This document shows positions 32,645 through 42,905 of a stretch of 64,000 bases of DNA, one piece after another; the first letter of the stretch is position 1, and the number at the start of each line of letters is the position of its first letter. Below the pieces are notes generated by a model. It did no database searches. It had not been told where the DNA came from and saw nothing but the letters and a program-made list of their open reading frames with translations. Origin of the DNA: an uncultured Clostridia bacterium (lineage in GTDB: Bacteria > Bacillota > Clostridia > Lachnospirales > Lachnospiraceae); contig CAOKVX010000003.1 in the NCBI GenBank assembly GCA_948472945.1, positions 1-64,000 on the forward strand, read 5' to 3'. A program made the position numbers and the translations under genes.

Positions 32645-34432
32645 ATGAACGAGGAATGGATTTTACATAACAAACAGGCCGATTTTTCGGGATTGTCCGC
32701 AAAATATAACATACCGCCGCTTCTTGTAAAGCTGATGGTTAACAGAGGTATCGGCGAGGAGGATTTTGACGCGTATTTGGGCGGAGGATTTAAAGATTTG
32801 CAGGATGCATCGGTCATGAAAGACCTTGTGAGCGCGGCGGATATGCTTATGGAGCTGGCGGACAGGGGTGATTATATAGCCATAGTTTCGGACTACGACT
32901 GCGACGGTGTTTTTTCGGGAATGATTTTGTATACGGGACTTAAAATGATTGGTGCAAACCCTGTGATATACACGCCTGACAGGGTGACGGAAGGGTATGG
33001 TATTAACAGAAGAATCATTGATGAAATATATAACAGGGGAATTAATTATATTATAACGTGTGACAACGGAATAGCCGCGTATGACGAGATAGAATATGCT
33101 AAAAGTCTTAGTATGAAGGTTATCATAACAGACCATCATGAGATACCTTACAGTGATGATTGCGGGGAAAGGAGATACAGGATTCCTGCTGCCGACGCCG
33201 TCTGCAACCCAAAGCAGGAGGACTGCGCATACCCATTCAAGGGACTTTGCGGAGGAGGGGTCGCATATAAACTTATTGGATATATTTATGATATCAGGGG
33301 TATACCTTTATCAGAGAAGAACATACTGCTCGAATATGCCGCTATTGCTACTGTTGCCGACATAATGGAACTGACAGGGGAGAATAGGATAATTGTGAGG
33401 GAAGGACTGAAACTGATCGGTAAAAGCAGCTCTGTCGGTATAAGAGCGATAAAGACGGTAAATGGACTTGATGAAAGGGTGATTGGCGCATATCATATCG
33501 GATTTGTCATAGGTCCATGTTTTAATGCCGCCGGGCGTATAGAGACTGCGAAGACTGCTTTTGACCTTCTAATGTGTGAGGATGATGCTGAGGCGGTAAA
33601 TCTTGCATATAAGCTAAAGGATTTGAATGACGAGCGCAAAAGCATGACAGAGGCCGCGGCGGAGAGAGGTCTTTTGACTGCGTCTTCGCCAGAGTATGAG
33701 TCCGATAAAGTTATTGTAATGATACTTGAAGACTGCCATGAAAGCATTGCGGGTATTGTTGCGGGGAGAATAAAGGACAGGCTGTGTAAGCCGGTTATTG
33801 TATTTACCGAGGTTGAAGACGGAATGTGCAAGGGCTCCGGCCGCTCAATCCAAAATTATAATATGTATGACGAGCTTTCAAATCACGCTTGTCTGTATGA
33901 GCGGTACGGCGGACATGCAATGGCGGCAGGCATCACCCTTAAAAAGGAAAATGTCAGCGAACTTAGGATAAGGCTAAATGAGTGCTGTATGCTGACTGCA
34001 AAAGACTTTGTATCAAAGATATATGTTGACGCCGAGGTATTGTTCAGGCATATGACGGAAAACATAGTGAAGGCGCTTGGTATGCTTGAGCCATGCGGCA
34101 ACGGCAATAAGAAGCCTCTTTTTGCGGTAAGGCATGCCGGGGTGAGGAGTGCAAGAATATTTGGGAAAAACGGTAATGTTTTAAAACTAACGCTTGTGGA
34201 CGGAGAGGGAAATGTCACATACGGCATAGGATTTAATATAACGGAGGATTTCCTTGATATGATAGAGCTTGTATACGGAGGCGTCCAGAAAGAAAATATG
34301 CTGCAGGGCAGGGCAAATAACATTGATGTGTCGCTCACGTTTTATCCGGAGGTTAATGAGTATAATGGAAGAAAAAATGTACAGCTTGTGATACAAAATT
34401 TTAAGGTTATAGGAAGGAGGCCGCCGCGATGA
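32645..34432 (+). CDS. recJ: Single-stranded-DNA-specific exonuclease RecJ
   Basis: A 595-residue DHH-family nuclease. The DHH motifs are DYDCDG, TCDNG and TDHHE, the DHHA1 region has KGSGRSIQNYN and GGHAMAAG, and an OB-like domain ends the protein. It degrades ssDNA 5'-3' with Mn2+ in recombination and repair. The stop overlaps the next ATG (ATGA at 34429), so the following glycosyltransferase is in the same transcript. Confidence 0.93.
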   Translation: MNEEWILHNKQADFSGLSAKYNIPPLLVKLMVNRGIGEEDFDAYLGGGFKDLQDASVMKDLVSAADMLMELADRGDYIAIVSDYDCDGVFSGMILYTGLKMIGANPVIYTPDRVTEGYGINRRIIDEIYNRGINYIITCDNGIAAYDEIEYAKSLSMKVIITDHHEIPYSDDCGERRYRIPAADAVCNPKQEDCAYPFKGLCGGGVAYKLIGYIYDIRGIPLSEKNILLEYAAIATVADIMELTGENRIIVREGLKLIGKSSSVGIRAIKTVNGLDERVIGAYHIGFVIGPCFNAAGRIETAKTAFDLLMCEDDAEAVNLAYKLKDLNDERKSMTEAAAERGLLTASSPEYESDKVIVMILEDCHESIAGIVAGRIKDRLCKPVIVFTEVEDGMCKGSGRSIQNYNMYDELSNHACLYERYGGHAMAAGITLKKENVSELRIRLNECCMLTAKDFVSKIYVDAEVLFRHMTENIVKALGMLEPCGNGNKKPLFAVRHAGVRSARIFGKNGNVLKLTLVDGEGNVTYGIGFNITEDFLDMIELVYGGVQKENMLQGRANNIDVSLTFYPEVNEYNGRKNVQLVIQNFKVIGRRPPR

Positions 34433-35451
34433 TTACTATAAGTTTATGTATGATTGTTAAAAATGAGGAACTTGTTCTTGAGAGATGTCTAGAAAGTATA
34501 AAAGACCTAATGGATGAGATAATAATAGTAGATACCGGTTCAAATGACAGTACAAGGGAGATAGCATTACGTTATACTGACAAAGTATATGATTTCGAGT
34601 GGGTTGATGATTTTGCCGCAGCGAGAAATGAATCGTTTTCACATGCCACGATGGATTATATATATGTTGCGGATGCGGACGAGGTGCTTGATGATGAAAA
34701 CAGAAAAAGATTCAGGCTTCTTAAGGAGGCGCTTCTTCCGGAGATAGATATAGTCCAGATGTATTATAAAAATCAGCTTGATTACGGCACTGCATATAAT
34801 TTTGATAAGGAATACAGGCCTAAGTTATACAAAAGATTAAGAAAATTTGAGTGGACCGAACCTATACATGAGATGGTAAGGCTTGAACCTGTCATATATG
34901 ACAGCGATATTGAAATAGAACACAGGCCGGTGTCAAACCATGCCGGAAGGGACTTTGGTGTATTTATAAAGCATTACGGCAACGGTATGAGGCTGTCAAA
35001 AAGGCTTCACCACATGTATGCTATGGAATTGTATATTTCCGGTAAAGACGATGATTTCATATCGGCAGTAAAGGTGTTTGAAGATACGCTGTCGGACACT
35101 GCACGAAGTATGGATGAGATAAAAGAGGCGATGGTAATACTAGAGAGGGCTTACAGGATTAAGGGTGACAGCGACAGTTTTTTCAGGGTAATAGCGAAAG
35201 ATGCGGCAAGCAGTCCGAGTGCGGAGACATGCTGCGAGCTCGGCGAATACTATTTCAGCCGTGAAAACTATGACGAGGCGTGCATTTGGTTTCTAAATGC
35301 CGCAAACGAAGCAGAGAGCATACTGAGTATAAAAACGTCAGGTGAGATACCTTACTTAAGACTTGCATCGTGCTATGAAAAATTTGGTGAAAAGGAACTT
35401 GCGGAGCAGTGCCTTGAGAAAGTTGCTATGCTTAAAGGTAAAAAGGAGTGA
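34429..35451 (+). CDS. Family 2 glycosyltransferase with TPR-like C-terminus
   Basis: A 340-residue protein: GT-A domain with LCMIVKNEE at the N-terminus, IIIVDTGSNDST as the nucleotide part and DADEVLDD as the metal-binding DxD equivalent; a helical C-terminal part with tetratricopeptide-type pairs (CELGEYYFSREN, PYLRLASCYEKFGEKELAEQC). This is the SunS-like/spore-coat type of GT2 protein. Acceptor unknown. It starts inside the recJ stop and lies 4 bp before the LspA-like gene. Confidence 0.82.
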   Translation: MITISLCMIVKNEELVLERCLESIKDLMDEIIIVDTGSNDSTREIALRYTDKVYDFEWVDDFAAARNESFSHATMDYIYVADADEVLDDENRKRFRLLKEALLPEIDIVQMYYKNQLDYGTAYNFDKEYRPKLYKRLRKFEWTEPIHEMVRLEPVIYDSDIEIEHRPVSNHAGRDFGVFIKHYGNGMRLSKRLHHMYAMELYISGKDDDFISAVKVFEDTLSDTARSMDEIKEAMVILERAYRIKGDSDSFFRVIAKDAASSPSAETCCELGEYYFSRENYDEACIWFLNAANEAESILSIKTSGEIPYLRLASCYEKFGEKELAEQCLEKVAMLKGKKE

Positions 35452-35455
35452 ATGA

Positions 35456-35905
35456 ATGATTTATATAGTGGTATTAGCTTTAGTGGCAGTGATAGATATT
35501 TTGGCAAAAAATTATATTGAACGATATTACTGGAATACCCGCGACAGATATATATTCGGCGGCATTGTCTGTATAACAAAAAGCCACAATAAGGGAGCTT
35601 TTTTGAACATGTTTGAAAACAGCGCATGTATATTAAGAAAAGTTACGTATACTCTTCTTATAGTTCTGGCCGTGTTATTTGCGCTTGCATTTTCAAGGAA
35701 AAAGGGAGCAGCCGTAAAAATGGGGCTTGCGCTGATTTTGGGTGGGGCGCTGTCAAATGAGAGCGACCGGCTTTTAAAAGGCAGCGTAACCGACTATTTT
35801 AGCATAGAGATAGCTCCGGTTAAAAAGATAGCGTTTAATATAGGTGATTTTGCGATATTTGCGGGGGCGATGATGATATGCGCAGGATATATCAAAAAAA
35901 AGTAG
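35456..35905 (+). CDS. LspA-like signal peptidase II family membrane protein
   Basis: A 149-residue protein with four helices. It has the lipoprotein peptidase signatures: DILAKNYIE near the N-terminus, NKGAFLN, LGGALSNESDRLLKGSVTDYF and FNIGDFAIFAG. The two catalytic Asp positions of LspA, in VTD and (N)IGD, are both present, so peptidase activity is possible. The usual GGAxGN has become GGALSN, so this is a divergent paralogue; the true lspA may lie elsewhere. AAAGGAG precedes it. Confidence 0.75.
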   Translation: MIYIVVLALVAVIDILAKNYIERYYWNTRDRYIFGGIVCITKSHNKGAFLNMFENSACILRKVTYTLLIVLAVLFALAFSRKKGAAVKMGLALILGGALSNESDRLLKGSVTDYFSIEIAPVKKIAFNIGDFAIFAGAMMICAGYIKKK

Positions 35906-36101
35906 GGGCAATGTGCATGCTGTTTACAGCAGTAATATATTAAACTATACCTTTATAATATATTGGTTATCATGATGTCGGTTGCAATATGCTAATTGCG
36001 TATATTCCAGTTTCTTGCAGATATATAAGGTGTCTGCATATAAGAATATTTTTCTGTAGATATCCACATGACGGCGTATCAATGAAGCATCAATAAAAAA
36101 G

Positions 36102-36130
36102 TTGATTTATTTACCTCCAGCATATATAAT
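36102..36130 (+). promoter_or_regulatory. Promoter of ftsH
   Basis: TTGATT at 36102-36107, 17-bp spacer, TATAAT at 36125-36130, 33 bp before the start. Confidence 0.7.
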
Positions 36131-36162
36131 ATAGTTTTAATATAAGTAAAGCGAGGATTGTT

Positions 36163-38091
36163 ATGGATAATAACGGAAACAACGGCGGCTATAATAACAG
36201 AAACGGTAATAACATAAATAACAACAACGATAGCGGCAATAACAAAAATAACGGCAGGAAACCAAACGGCAGTATGATAATGGTCTGCATCTTTGCCACC
36301 CTGATAACATTTCTTATGGTATCGTTTTTAAACGATAAGATACAGGATAGCAGAAGGGTTGAAGTTCAGTATTCTGACTTTCTGGATATGCTTGACCAGC
36401 GCGCCGTTGACAGTGTAAAGATAACTGCGACGACAATATTTATAACGCCAAAGACTATAGACGGCAAGCCGTATTACGGAAAGATATACTATACGGGACT
36501 GATAAATGATATCACGCTTGTAGAGAGGCTGAACAGAGCGGGCGTATCGTATTCCAGGGAAATTCAGGACACTAAGACAAGCGTGTTTGATTTTCTGGTT
36601 GTATACCTTGTTCCGCTGCTCGGAATTGGTCTTATGTTCTATCTGGTGTTCCGCATGGTGGGGAGAAGCGGCGGAGGAATCATGGGCGTAGGTAAGAGCA
36701 ATGCGAAAGTTTATGTCCAGAAAGAGACGGGCGTAACTTTCAAGGATGTGGCCGGACAGGAAGAGGCAAAGGAATCAATGCATGAGCTTGTTGATTTTCT
36801 CCATAATCCATCTAAATATACGCAGATAGGGGCAAAGCTTCCGAAAGGGGCGCTGCTTGTCGGCCCTCCCGGAACGGGAAAAACACTGCTTGCGAAAGCG
36901 GTTGCAGGGGAGGCGAACGTACCGTTTTTCTCATTATCAGGTTCTGATTTTGTGGAGATGTTTGTAGGAGTGGGAGCTTCAAGGGTGCGGGATTTGTTTA
37001 AACAGGCTCAGCAGCAGGCTCCGTGTATAATATTTATTGACGAGATAGACGCGATAGGAAAGAGCAGGGATTCGCGATATGGAGGAGGCAATGACGAGCG
37101 TGAGCAGACGCTTAACCAGCTTTTGTCGGAGATGGACGGATTCGACTCATCTAAAGGAATAATAATACTCGGGGCTACAAACAGACCTGAAGTGCTTGAC
37201 AAAGCTCTGTTAAGGCCGGGAAGGTTTGACAGGAGAATTATTGTTGAGAAGCCTGACTTGAAGGGAAGGGTCGACGTTTTGAAAGTACACTCGAAAAATG
37301 TTTTGATGGACGATACGGTAGATCTTGACGATATAGCTCTTGCGACATCGGGGGCGGTGGGTTCGGACCTCGCAAATATGATTAACGAGGCTGCAATTAT
37401 GGCGGCGCGCGACGGAAGAAGAACTGTCAGCCAGAAAGACCTTTTTGAGGCCGTCGAGGTTGTAATAGCAGGTAAGGAGAAGAAAGACCGAATTCTAAGC
37501 GATGATGAAAAGATGGTAGTCGCATACCATGAGGTAGGCCATGCGCTCATAACCGCTCTTGAGAAAAAAGCGGAGCCGGTCCAAAAGATTACGATTGTTC
37601 CGAGAACTATGGGAGCACTCGGCTATGTAATGCAGGTGCCGGAGGAAGAAAAATACCTTATGAAAAAAGATGAGCTCGAGACGAGGCTCATAATGCTTTT
37701 GGCGGGAAGGGCTGCCGAGGAGATTGTATTTGACTCCGTAACGACAGGTGCTGCAAACGATATTGAGAAAGCTACTTCGATTGCAAGAGCGATGGTTACA
37801 CAGTACGGTATGTCCGAAAAATTTGGACTTATGGGTCTTGAGACGGTCGAGAGCAAATATCTTGACGGAAGGAGCGCCCTCAACTGCGGCGATGCAACCG
37901 CGGCTGAGATTGACGTGGAGGTTAAGGAACTGCTCGCAAAATGTTATGGTAAGGCGAAAGAGCTTCTTAAAAATAACAGGGATGCGCTTGACAGGCTGGC
38001 GGCACATTTAAAGGAAAAAGAAACAATAACAGGCAAAGAATTTATGGAGATATTTAACCTGGGCGGCGACGAGCCATGTCCTCAGGAATAG
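36163..38091 (+). CDS. ftsH: ATP-dependent zinc metalloprotease FtsH
   Basis: A 642-residue protein. Asn/Gly-rich cytosolic leader (1-36), helix 1 (about 38-58), extracellular domain (to about 145), helix 2 (about 148-170), AAA ATPase (Walker A GPPGTGKT, Walker [12 protein letters not shown], second region of homology LRPGRFDRR) and a peptidase with HEVGH. The metalloprotease motif is HExxH with Val where Ala is common. Hexameric, it degrades membrane and regulatory proteins. GCGAGGATTGTT is a modest ribosome site. The unusual part is the poly-Asn leader. Confidence 0.95.
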   Translation: MDNNGNNGGYNNRNGNNINNNNDSGNNKNNGRKPNGSMIMVCIFATLITFLMVSFLNDKIQDSRRVEVQYSDFLDMLDQRAVDSVKITATTIFITPKTIDGKPYYGKIYYTGLINDITLVERLNRAGVSYSREIQDTKTSVFDFLVVYLVPLLGIGLMFYLVFRMVGRSGGGIMGVGKSNAKVYVQKETGVTFKDVAGQEEAKESMHELVDFLHNPSKYTQIGAKLPKGALLVGPPGTGKTLLAKAVAGEANVPFFSLSGSDFVEMFVGVGASRVRDLFKQAQQQAPCIIFIDEIDAIGKSRDSRYGGGNDEREQTLNQLLSEMDGFDSSKGIIILGATNRPEVLDKALLRPGRFDRRIIVEKPDLKGRVDVLKVHSKNVLMDDTVDLDDIALATSGAVGSDLANMINEAAIMAARDGRRTVSQKDLFEAVEVVIAGKEKKDRILSDDEKMVVAYHEVGHALITALEKKAEPVQKITIVPRTMGALGYVMQVPEEEKYLMKKDELETRLIMLLAGRAAEEIVFDSVTTGAANDIEKATSIARAMVTQYGMSEKFGLMGLETVESKYLDGRSALNCGDATAAEIDVEVKELLAKCYGKAKELLKNNRDALDRLAAHLKEKETITGKEFMEIFNLGGDEPCPQE

Positions 38092-38100
38092 TATATAAAT

Positions 38101-38916
38101 ATGAACACAAAATATAAAATACTTGCGCTTGACATAGACGGAACTCTGACGACATCTAATAAAGACATAACGCCTGAGACGGTGAGGGAAATTAAAAATC
38201 TGCAGGAAAATGGAATACACGTACTTATAGCTTCGGGACGTTCTGAGTTCGGTGTCAGGCATATAGCGCAGGAGCTTGGGTTTGTAAAATACGGCAGCTA
38301 CGTGATGTCATTTAACGGCGGCAGAATAATAAATTATGCGACGGGGAGTATTATATATGACAATCCCCTTGAGCTGTCATATCTTGAAGAGATATATAAC
38401 ATTGCATGCGCATATGAACTGGGAATAATAGGATATGAGGACGACTGTCTTGTGAGCGGGAACGGCATTGACAAATATCAGGAATATGATGCTGTGGCAT
38501 GCAGGATGAAGCTTAAAGAGGTTGATGATTTTCCGGTCTATTTTAAAAAGCCGTTTAACAAGTGCCTTCTTACCGGTGAGCCGGAAAAGCTTGAGAGAGC
38601 GGTGCCGGAAATAAAGAAAAAACTGGGTGGCAGACTTAATGTATTTATGTCGGAGGAATTTTTTATAGAGGTTCTTCCGTACGGCGTGCATAAGGCGGCC
38701 GCGCTTGAGAAGCTTTCGCAGCAGCTAAACTGTACGTCGGAGGACATAGTTTGCTGCGGCGACGGGATGAACGATGTTACGATGATAGAATATGCGGGAT
38801 TGGGCGTTGCGATGGGCAATGCCTGCGATGCGGTAAAGGAGAGGGCGGATTATATAACGTCCTCAAACGACGATAACGGAGTCTTGAAAGTCATAGAAAA
38901 ATTTTTTAACACTTAA
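38101..38916 (+). CDS. Cof-type HAD-superfamily hydrolase
   Basis: A 271-residue phosphatase. Motif I DIDGTLTTS, motif II SGR, motif III Lys region and motif IV GDGMNDVTMIEYAG are intact, and a C2B cap lies between (about 85-190). Cof proteins dephosphorylate sugar phosphates or nucleotides; the substrate is not readable. It lies 9 bp after ftsH with no clear ribosome site (AGGAATAG). Confidence 0.9.
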   Translation: MNTKYKILALDIDGTLTTSNKDITPETVREIKNLQENGIHVLIASGRSEFGVRHIAQELGFVKYGSYVMSFNGGRIINYATGSIIYDNPLELSYLEEIYNIACAYELGIIGYEDDCLVSGNGIDKYQEYDAVACRMKLKEVDDFPVYFKKPFNKCLLTGEPEKLERAVPEIKKKLGGRLNVFMSEEFFIEVLPYGVHKAAALEKLSQQLNCTSEDIVCCGDGMNDVTMIEYAGLGVAMGNACDAVKERADYITSSNDDNGVLKVIEKFFNT

Positions 38917-38959
38917 ATGATAATAAATACTGATTTTTTGCCGTGTTTGGAGGTGTGTT

Positions 38960-40843
38960 ATGTTTGATTTGGAGGAAGAACTCAAGAAACTTCCGGCAAA
39001 ACCCGGGGTATATATTATGCACGACGTGAAAGACAATATTATATATGTCGGTAAGGCAGTTAGCCTGAAAAACAGGGTCAGGCAGTATTTTCAGCCGGGA
39101 AGAAACGTAACCGCAAAGATTGAACGAATGATAAGCCAGATATCAAGCTTTGAATACATAATAACAGATTCAGAGGTTGAGGCGCTTGTACTTGAGTGTA
39201 ACCTCATAAAAGAACACTCGCCCAAATATAATACAATGCTTAAGGATGACAAGGGATATCCGTATATAAGAGCAACCGTAAACGAGCCTTTTCCCAGGCT
39301 TCTTTTTTCGCACACGAGGAGAAAGGACAAGGCAAAATACTACGGTCCCTACACAAGCGCGGGGGCTCTCAAGGAAACCCTTGATTTTCTCGTTAAGAAC
39401 TTCAGGCTGCGCACATGCAGTAAAAACTGCATGGAAGGTAAAAAGGATGGCAGGGCTTGTCTATATTACCATATCGGACAGTGCAGCGCTCCGTGTCAGG
39501 GATACATAACAACGGAAGAATATATGAAGAATTACAGGCAGGCGCTGGACGTGCTCGACGGCAATTCAACGGCCGTAATATCAGAATTAAAGAAATCTAT
39601 GGAAGAGGCCTCGGAGGAACTCAGGTTTGAGGATGCCGCGGCCCTTAGGGATAAAATTGAATTCATAAAACGCATAAGCTGCAAACAAAAGGCGACTGAC
39701 AGCGCGTATGAGGACAGGGATGTAATCGCTATGGCGTCGGCGGACGACGAGGCCGTAGTGCAGGTATTTTTTATACGCTCAGGAAAAATGATAGGCCGGG
39801 AGCACCATTATCTCACAGGAGTTGCCAATGAAACCGAGGAGAGCGTTATAACAGCGTTCATAAAACAATATTATTCGGACTGCCCTTTCATTCCGAGGGA
39901 GCTTATGATACCGTGCGGGATTGCGGAGGCGGGAGTTATTGAGAAATGGCTCGGAAAAAAGCGCGGGCAGAAAGTGTATATAAAAACGCCTAAAAAAGGA
40001 GACAAAAGCAGGCTCGTCGAGCTTGCCAGAAAAAATGCAAGCCTTGTGCTCATACAGGACAGCGAGCGAATAAAGAGAGAACAGGAGAGAACTGTGGGAG
40101 CAGTGAAAGAACTGTCGGAGTTAATTGGACTTACGGGAATAAGGCGCATTGAATCGTATGATATATCTAATACGAGCGGCTTTGAGAATGTCGGTTCAAT
40201 GGTAGTCTTTGAGGATGGAAAGGCGAGGAAACACGATTACAGGAAATTTAAGCTGCGAACGGTGACGGGACCTGATGATTACAGCTCAATGAGGGAGGTT
40301 CTGACAAGGAGGTTCAGCCACGGACTGTCTGAGCTTGAGGAGGCAGAAAAAAATCCCGATATGGCTATGGGAAAATTTTCCGTATTTCCCGATATGATTC
40401 TGATGGACGGTGGAAAGGGTCAGGTCAATATAGCGCTTGAGGTGCTTGAACAATTCGGCCTTGATATTCCCGTGTGCGGAATGGTTAAGGATGATAAGCA
40501 CAGGACGAGGGGACTTTATTATAATAATACCGAAGTGCCGATGCAAAGGGGTTCGGAGAGCTTCAGGCTTGTGACCAGAATTCAGGACGAGACGCACAGA
40601 TTTGCAATAGAGTACCACAAATCGCTTAGGAGTAAGGAACAGGTGCGCTCAATTTTGGACGACATAGATGGAATAGGACCGGTGAGGCGCAAATCCCTTA
40701 TGAGGCACTTCAAATCAATTGATAAAATAAAGAATGCGACTGTGGACGAGCTTACGGCAGTGGAAAGTATGAATATTGGTTCAGCCCGGAAAGTATTTGA
40801 ATTTTTTGCGGGAAATAATGAGCAGGAAAAGAATGATAAGTAA
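38960..40843 (+). CDS. uvrC: Excinuclease ABC subunit C
   Basis: A 627-residue nuclease. GIY-YIG domain ([14 protein letters not shown]; about 12-95), a four-Cys patch ([15 protein letters not shown]), UVR motif ([14 protein letters not shown], about 215), RNase H-like domain ([18 protein letters not shown]) and a C-terminal helix-hairpin-helix ([12 protein letters not shown]). It makes both incisions around bulky DNA lesions with UvrAB. GGAGGTGTGTT precedes the ATG. Confidence 0.96.
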   Translation: MFDLEEELKKLPAKPGVYIMHDVKDNIIYVGKAVSLKNRVRQYFQPGRNVTAKIERMISQISSFEYIITDSEVEALVLECNLIKEHSPKYNTMLKDDKGYPYIRATVNEPFPRLLFSHTRRKDKAKYYGPYTSAGALKETLDFLVKNFRLRTCSKNCMEGKKDGRACLYYHIGQCSAPCQGYITTEEYMKNYRQALDVLDGNSTAVISELKKSMEEASEELRFEDAAALRDKIEFIKRISCKQKATDSAYEDRDVIAMASADDEAVVQVFFIRSGKMIGREHHYLTGVANETEESVITAFIKQYYSDCPFIPRELMIPCGIAEAGVIEKWLGKKRGQKVYIKTPKKGDKSRLVELARKNASLVLIQDSERIKREQERTVGAVKELSELIGLTGIRRIESYDISNTSGFENVGSMVVFEDGKARKHDYRKFKLRTVTGPDDYSSMREVLTRRFSHGLSELEEAEKNPDMAMGKFSVFPDMILMDGGKGQVNIALEVLEQFGLDIPVCGMVKDDKHRTRGLYYNNTEVPMQRGSESFRLVTRIQDETHRFAIEYHKSLRSKEQVRSILDDIDGIGPVRRKSLMRHFKSIDKIKNATVDELTAVESMNIGSARKVFEFFAGNNEQEKNDK

Positions 40844-40967
40844 AAAAAGATAAGTAAAAAGATAAGTAAAATAAGTATTATTTTGATAAAAATAATCGTG
40901 ATTGTGTGGACAGATTTATGAAACACATCAATAAAGATACGGAGCGATTTGGCGGAAAGAAGGGTAA

Positions 40968-42872
40968 ATGATGAGTGGATTTCTTCCGGTTAGCAGAGAG
41001 GAAATGTTGGAGAAAGGATGGAGGCAGTGCGACTTCGTGTACGTGTGCGGCGACGCATATGTCGATCATCCTTCCTTTGGAATGGCAATAATTACAAGGC
41101 TTCTCGAGGCCCACGGTTATAAGGTGGGTATAATTGCGCAGCCGGACTGGAAAGATGAAAACAGTATTCAGGTATTTGGAGAACCGCGTCTCGCTTTTTT
41201 GGTTTCTTCAGGAAACATGGATTCTATGGTCAACCACTATACTGTTGCAAAGAAAAGAAGGAATACCGACGCATATACACCCGGAGGGGGTATAGGAAAA
41301 AGACCGGATTACGCGTTAGTAGTGTACGGAAATCTAATAAGACGCGTTTATAAAAATACACCGATACTTATAGGAGGAATCGAGGCGAGCCTTAGGAGAA
41401 TGGGACATTATGATTATTGGTCCGACAGGGTAAAACGCTCAGTGCTGCTTGATTCTGCGGCCGATATACTTATGTACGGCATGGGTGAACATTCCATGCT
41501 TGAGCTTGCCGAGGCGCTTGACGCCGGAATTGATGTGGCGGATATAACATATGTAAGAGGAACCGTGTACAGGACAAACAGGTCTAATGTTCCTAGGGAG
41601 GCCGTGCTTCTGCCGAAATTTGAGACTATAAGAAGGGATAAGAGAGCTTACGCTGAAAGCTTCAGGATTCAATACGGGAATACAGACCCTTTCACTGCGT
41701 CTGTTATGTCCGAAGAATATCCGCATGGCGTATGTGTTGTGCAGAACCCACTGGCATATCCGCTTACAACTTTGGAGATGGACGACGTATATTCGTATAA
41801 ATATATGTACACGTACCATCCGTCATACGAGAAGGCAGGCGGGGTCAGTGCGGTAAACGAAGTAAAATTCAGTATAACTAGCAACAGGGGATGCTTTGGA
41901 GGCTGTAGCTTTTGTGCGCTTACATTTCATCAGGGAAGAATAATTCAGGCAAGAAGCCACGAATCAATTTTGGGAGAGGCTAAGAGAATGACGGAGCATC
42001 CTGATTTCAAGGGCTATATTCATGACGTAGGAGGGCCTACGGCCAACTTCAGGTCGGCGTCATGCAAAAAACAGCTCTCAAAGGGAGTGTGCAGGGATAG
42101 GCAGTGTTTGTTCCCTAAGCCTTGCGGTAATATGAAAGCTGACCACAGGGATTACGTGGAGCTGTTGAGAAAAATAAGGAACCTTCCAAAAGTGAAAAAA
42201 GTGTTCGTGCGTTCGGGTATAAGATATGATTACGTGCTCGCGGATAAGAACCCTGATTTTTTAAATGAGCTGGTCAGGTACCATATTAGCGGACAGCTTA
42301 GGGTTGCGCCTGAACATGTATCTCCAAACGTGCTGCAGCTTATGGGAAAACCGTCAAATGAGGTTTATAATGAATTCTGCAGGAAATTCGAGAGGATAGA
42401 CAAAAGGATTGGGGCAAAGCAGTTTGTTGTGCCATATCTTATGTCCTCGCACCCGGGTTCTACGATTAAAGACGCAATAATGCTTGCGGAATATATTAGA
42501 GACTTGGGTTACATGCCGGAACAGGTTCAGGATTTTTATCCGACACCGTCGACTGTCTCAACATGCATGTACTATACGGGGCTCAATCCTATTACGATGG
42601 AGAGAGTGTATGTACCTGTTAATCCGCATGAAAAAGCAATGCAGAGAGCGCTCATACAATATAAAAGACCGGAAAACTATGAGCTTGTAAAAGAAGCGCT
42701 GCTTGGCGCGGGCCGTTCGGACCTGATAGGATTTGGCAAAAAATGCTTAATTCCTCCGCGCAGGATAAATTATAACACAAAAAGCACCCCAAAATATTCA
42801 GGGGGCGCTGCTGGTAAGCAAAATCATAATCGGAAATCTGTTAAAAGACATTCGAAAAAAGCTAACCGTTAA
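40968..42872 (+). CDS. ygiQ: YgiQ-family radical SAM protein
   Basis: A 634-residue protein. The 4Fe-4S motif is CFGGCSFCAL; the N-terminal region carries VCGDAYVDHPSFG and the PDYALVVYGN block typical of YgiQ, and the C-terminus has QVQDFYPTPST. The reaction is unknown. Its start is at tandem ATGs (40968 or 40971) after GAAGGGTAA. It runs toward the PBP gene. Confidence 0.9.
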   Translation: MMSGFLPVSREEMLEKGWRQCDFVYVCGDAYVDHPSFGMAIITRLLEAHGYKVGIIAQPDWKDENSIQVFGEPRLAFLVSSGNMDSMVNHYTVAKKRRNTDAYTPGGGIGKRPDYALVVYGNLIRRVYKNTPILIGGIEASLRRMGHYDYWSDRVKRSVLLDSAADILMYGMGEHSMLELAEALDAGIDVADITYVRGTVYRTNRSNVPREAVLLPKFETIRRDKRAYAESFRIQYGNTDPFTASVMSEEYPHGVCVVQNPLAYPLTTLEMDDVYSYKYMYTYHPSYEKAGGVSAVNEVKFSITSNRGCFGGCSFCALTFHQGRIIQARSHESILGEAKRMTEHPDFKGYIHDVGGPTANFRSASCKKQLSKGVCRDRQCLFPKPCGNMKADHRDYVELLRKIRNLPKVKKVFVRSGIRYDYVLADKNPDFLNELVRYHISGQLRVAPEHVSPNVLQLMGKPSNEVYNEFCRKFERIDKRIGAKQFVVPYLMSSHPGSTIKDAIMLAEYIRDLGYMPEQVQDFYPTPSTVSTCMYYTGLNPITMERVYVPVNPHEKAMQRALIQYKRPENYELVKEALLGAGRSDLIGFGKKCLIPPRRINYNTKSTPKYSGGAAGKQNHNRKSVKRHSKKANR

Positions 42873-42905
42873 TTATCAATTATCTGTTTCAATTATCAGT
42901 TTTAA

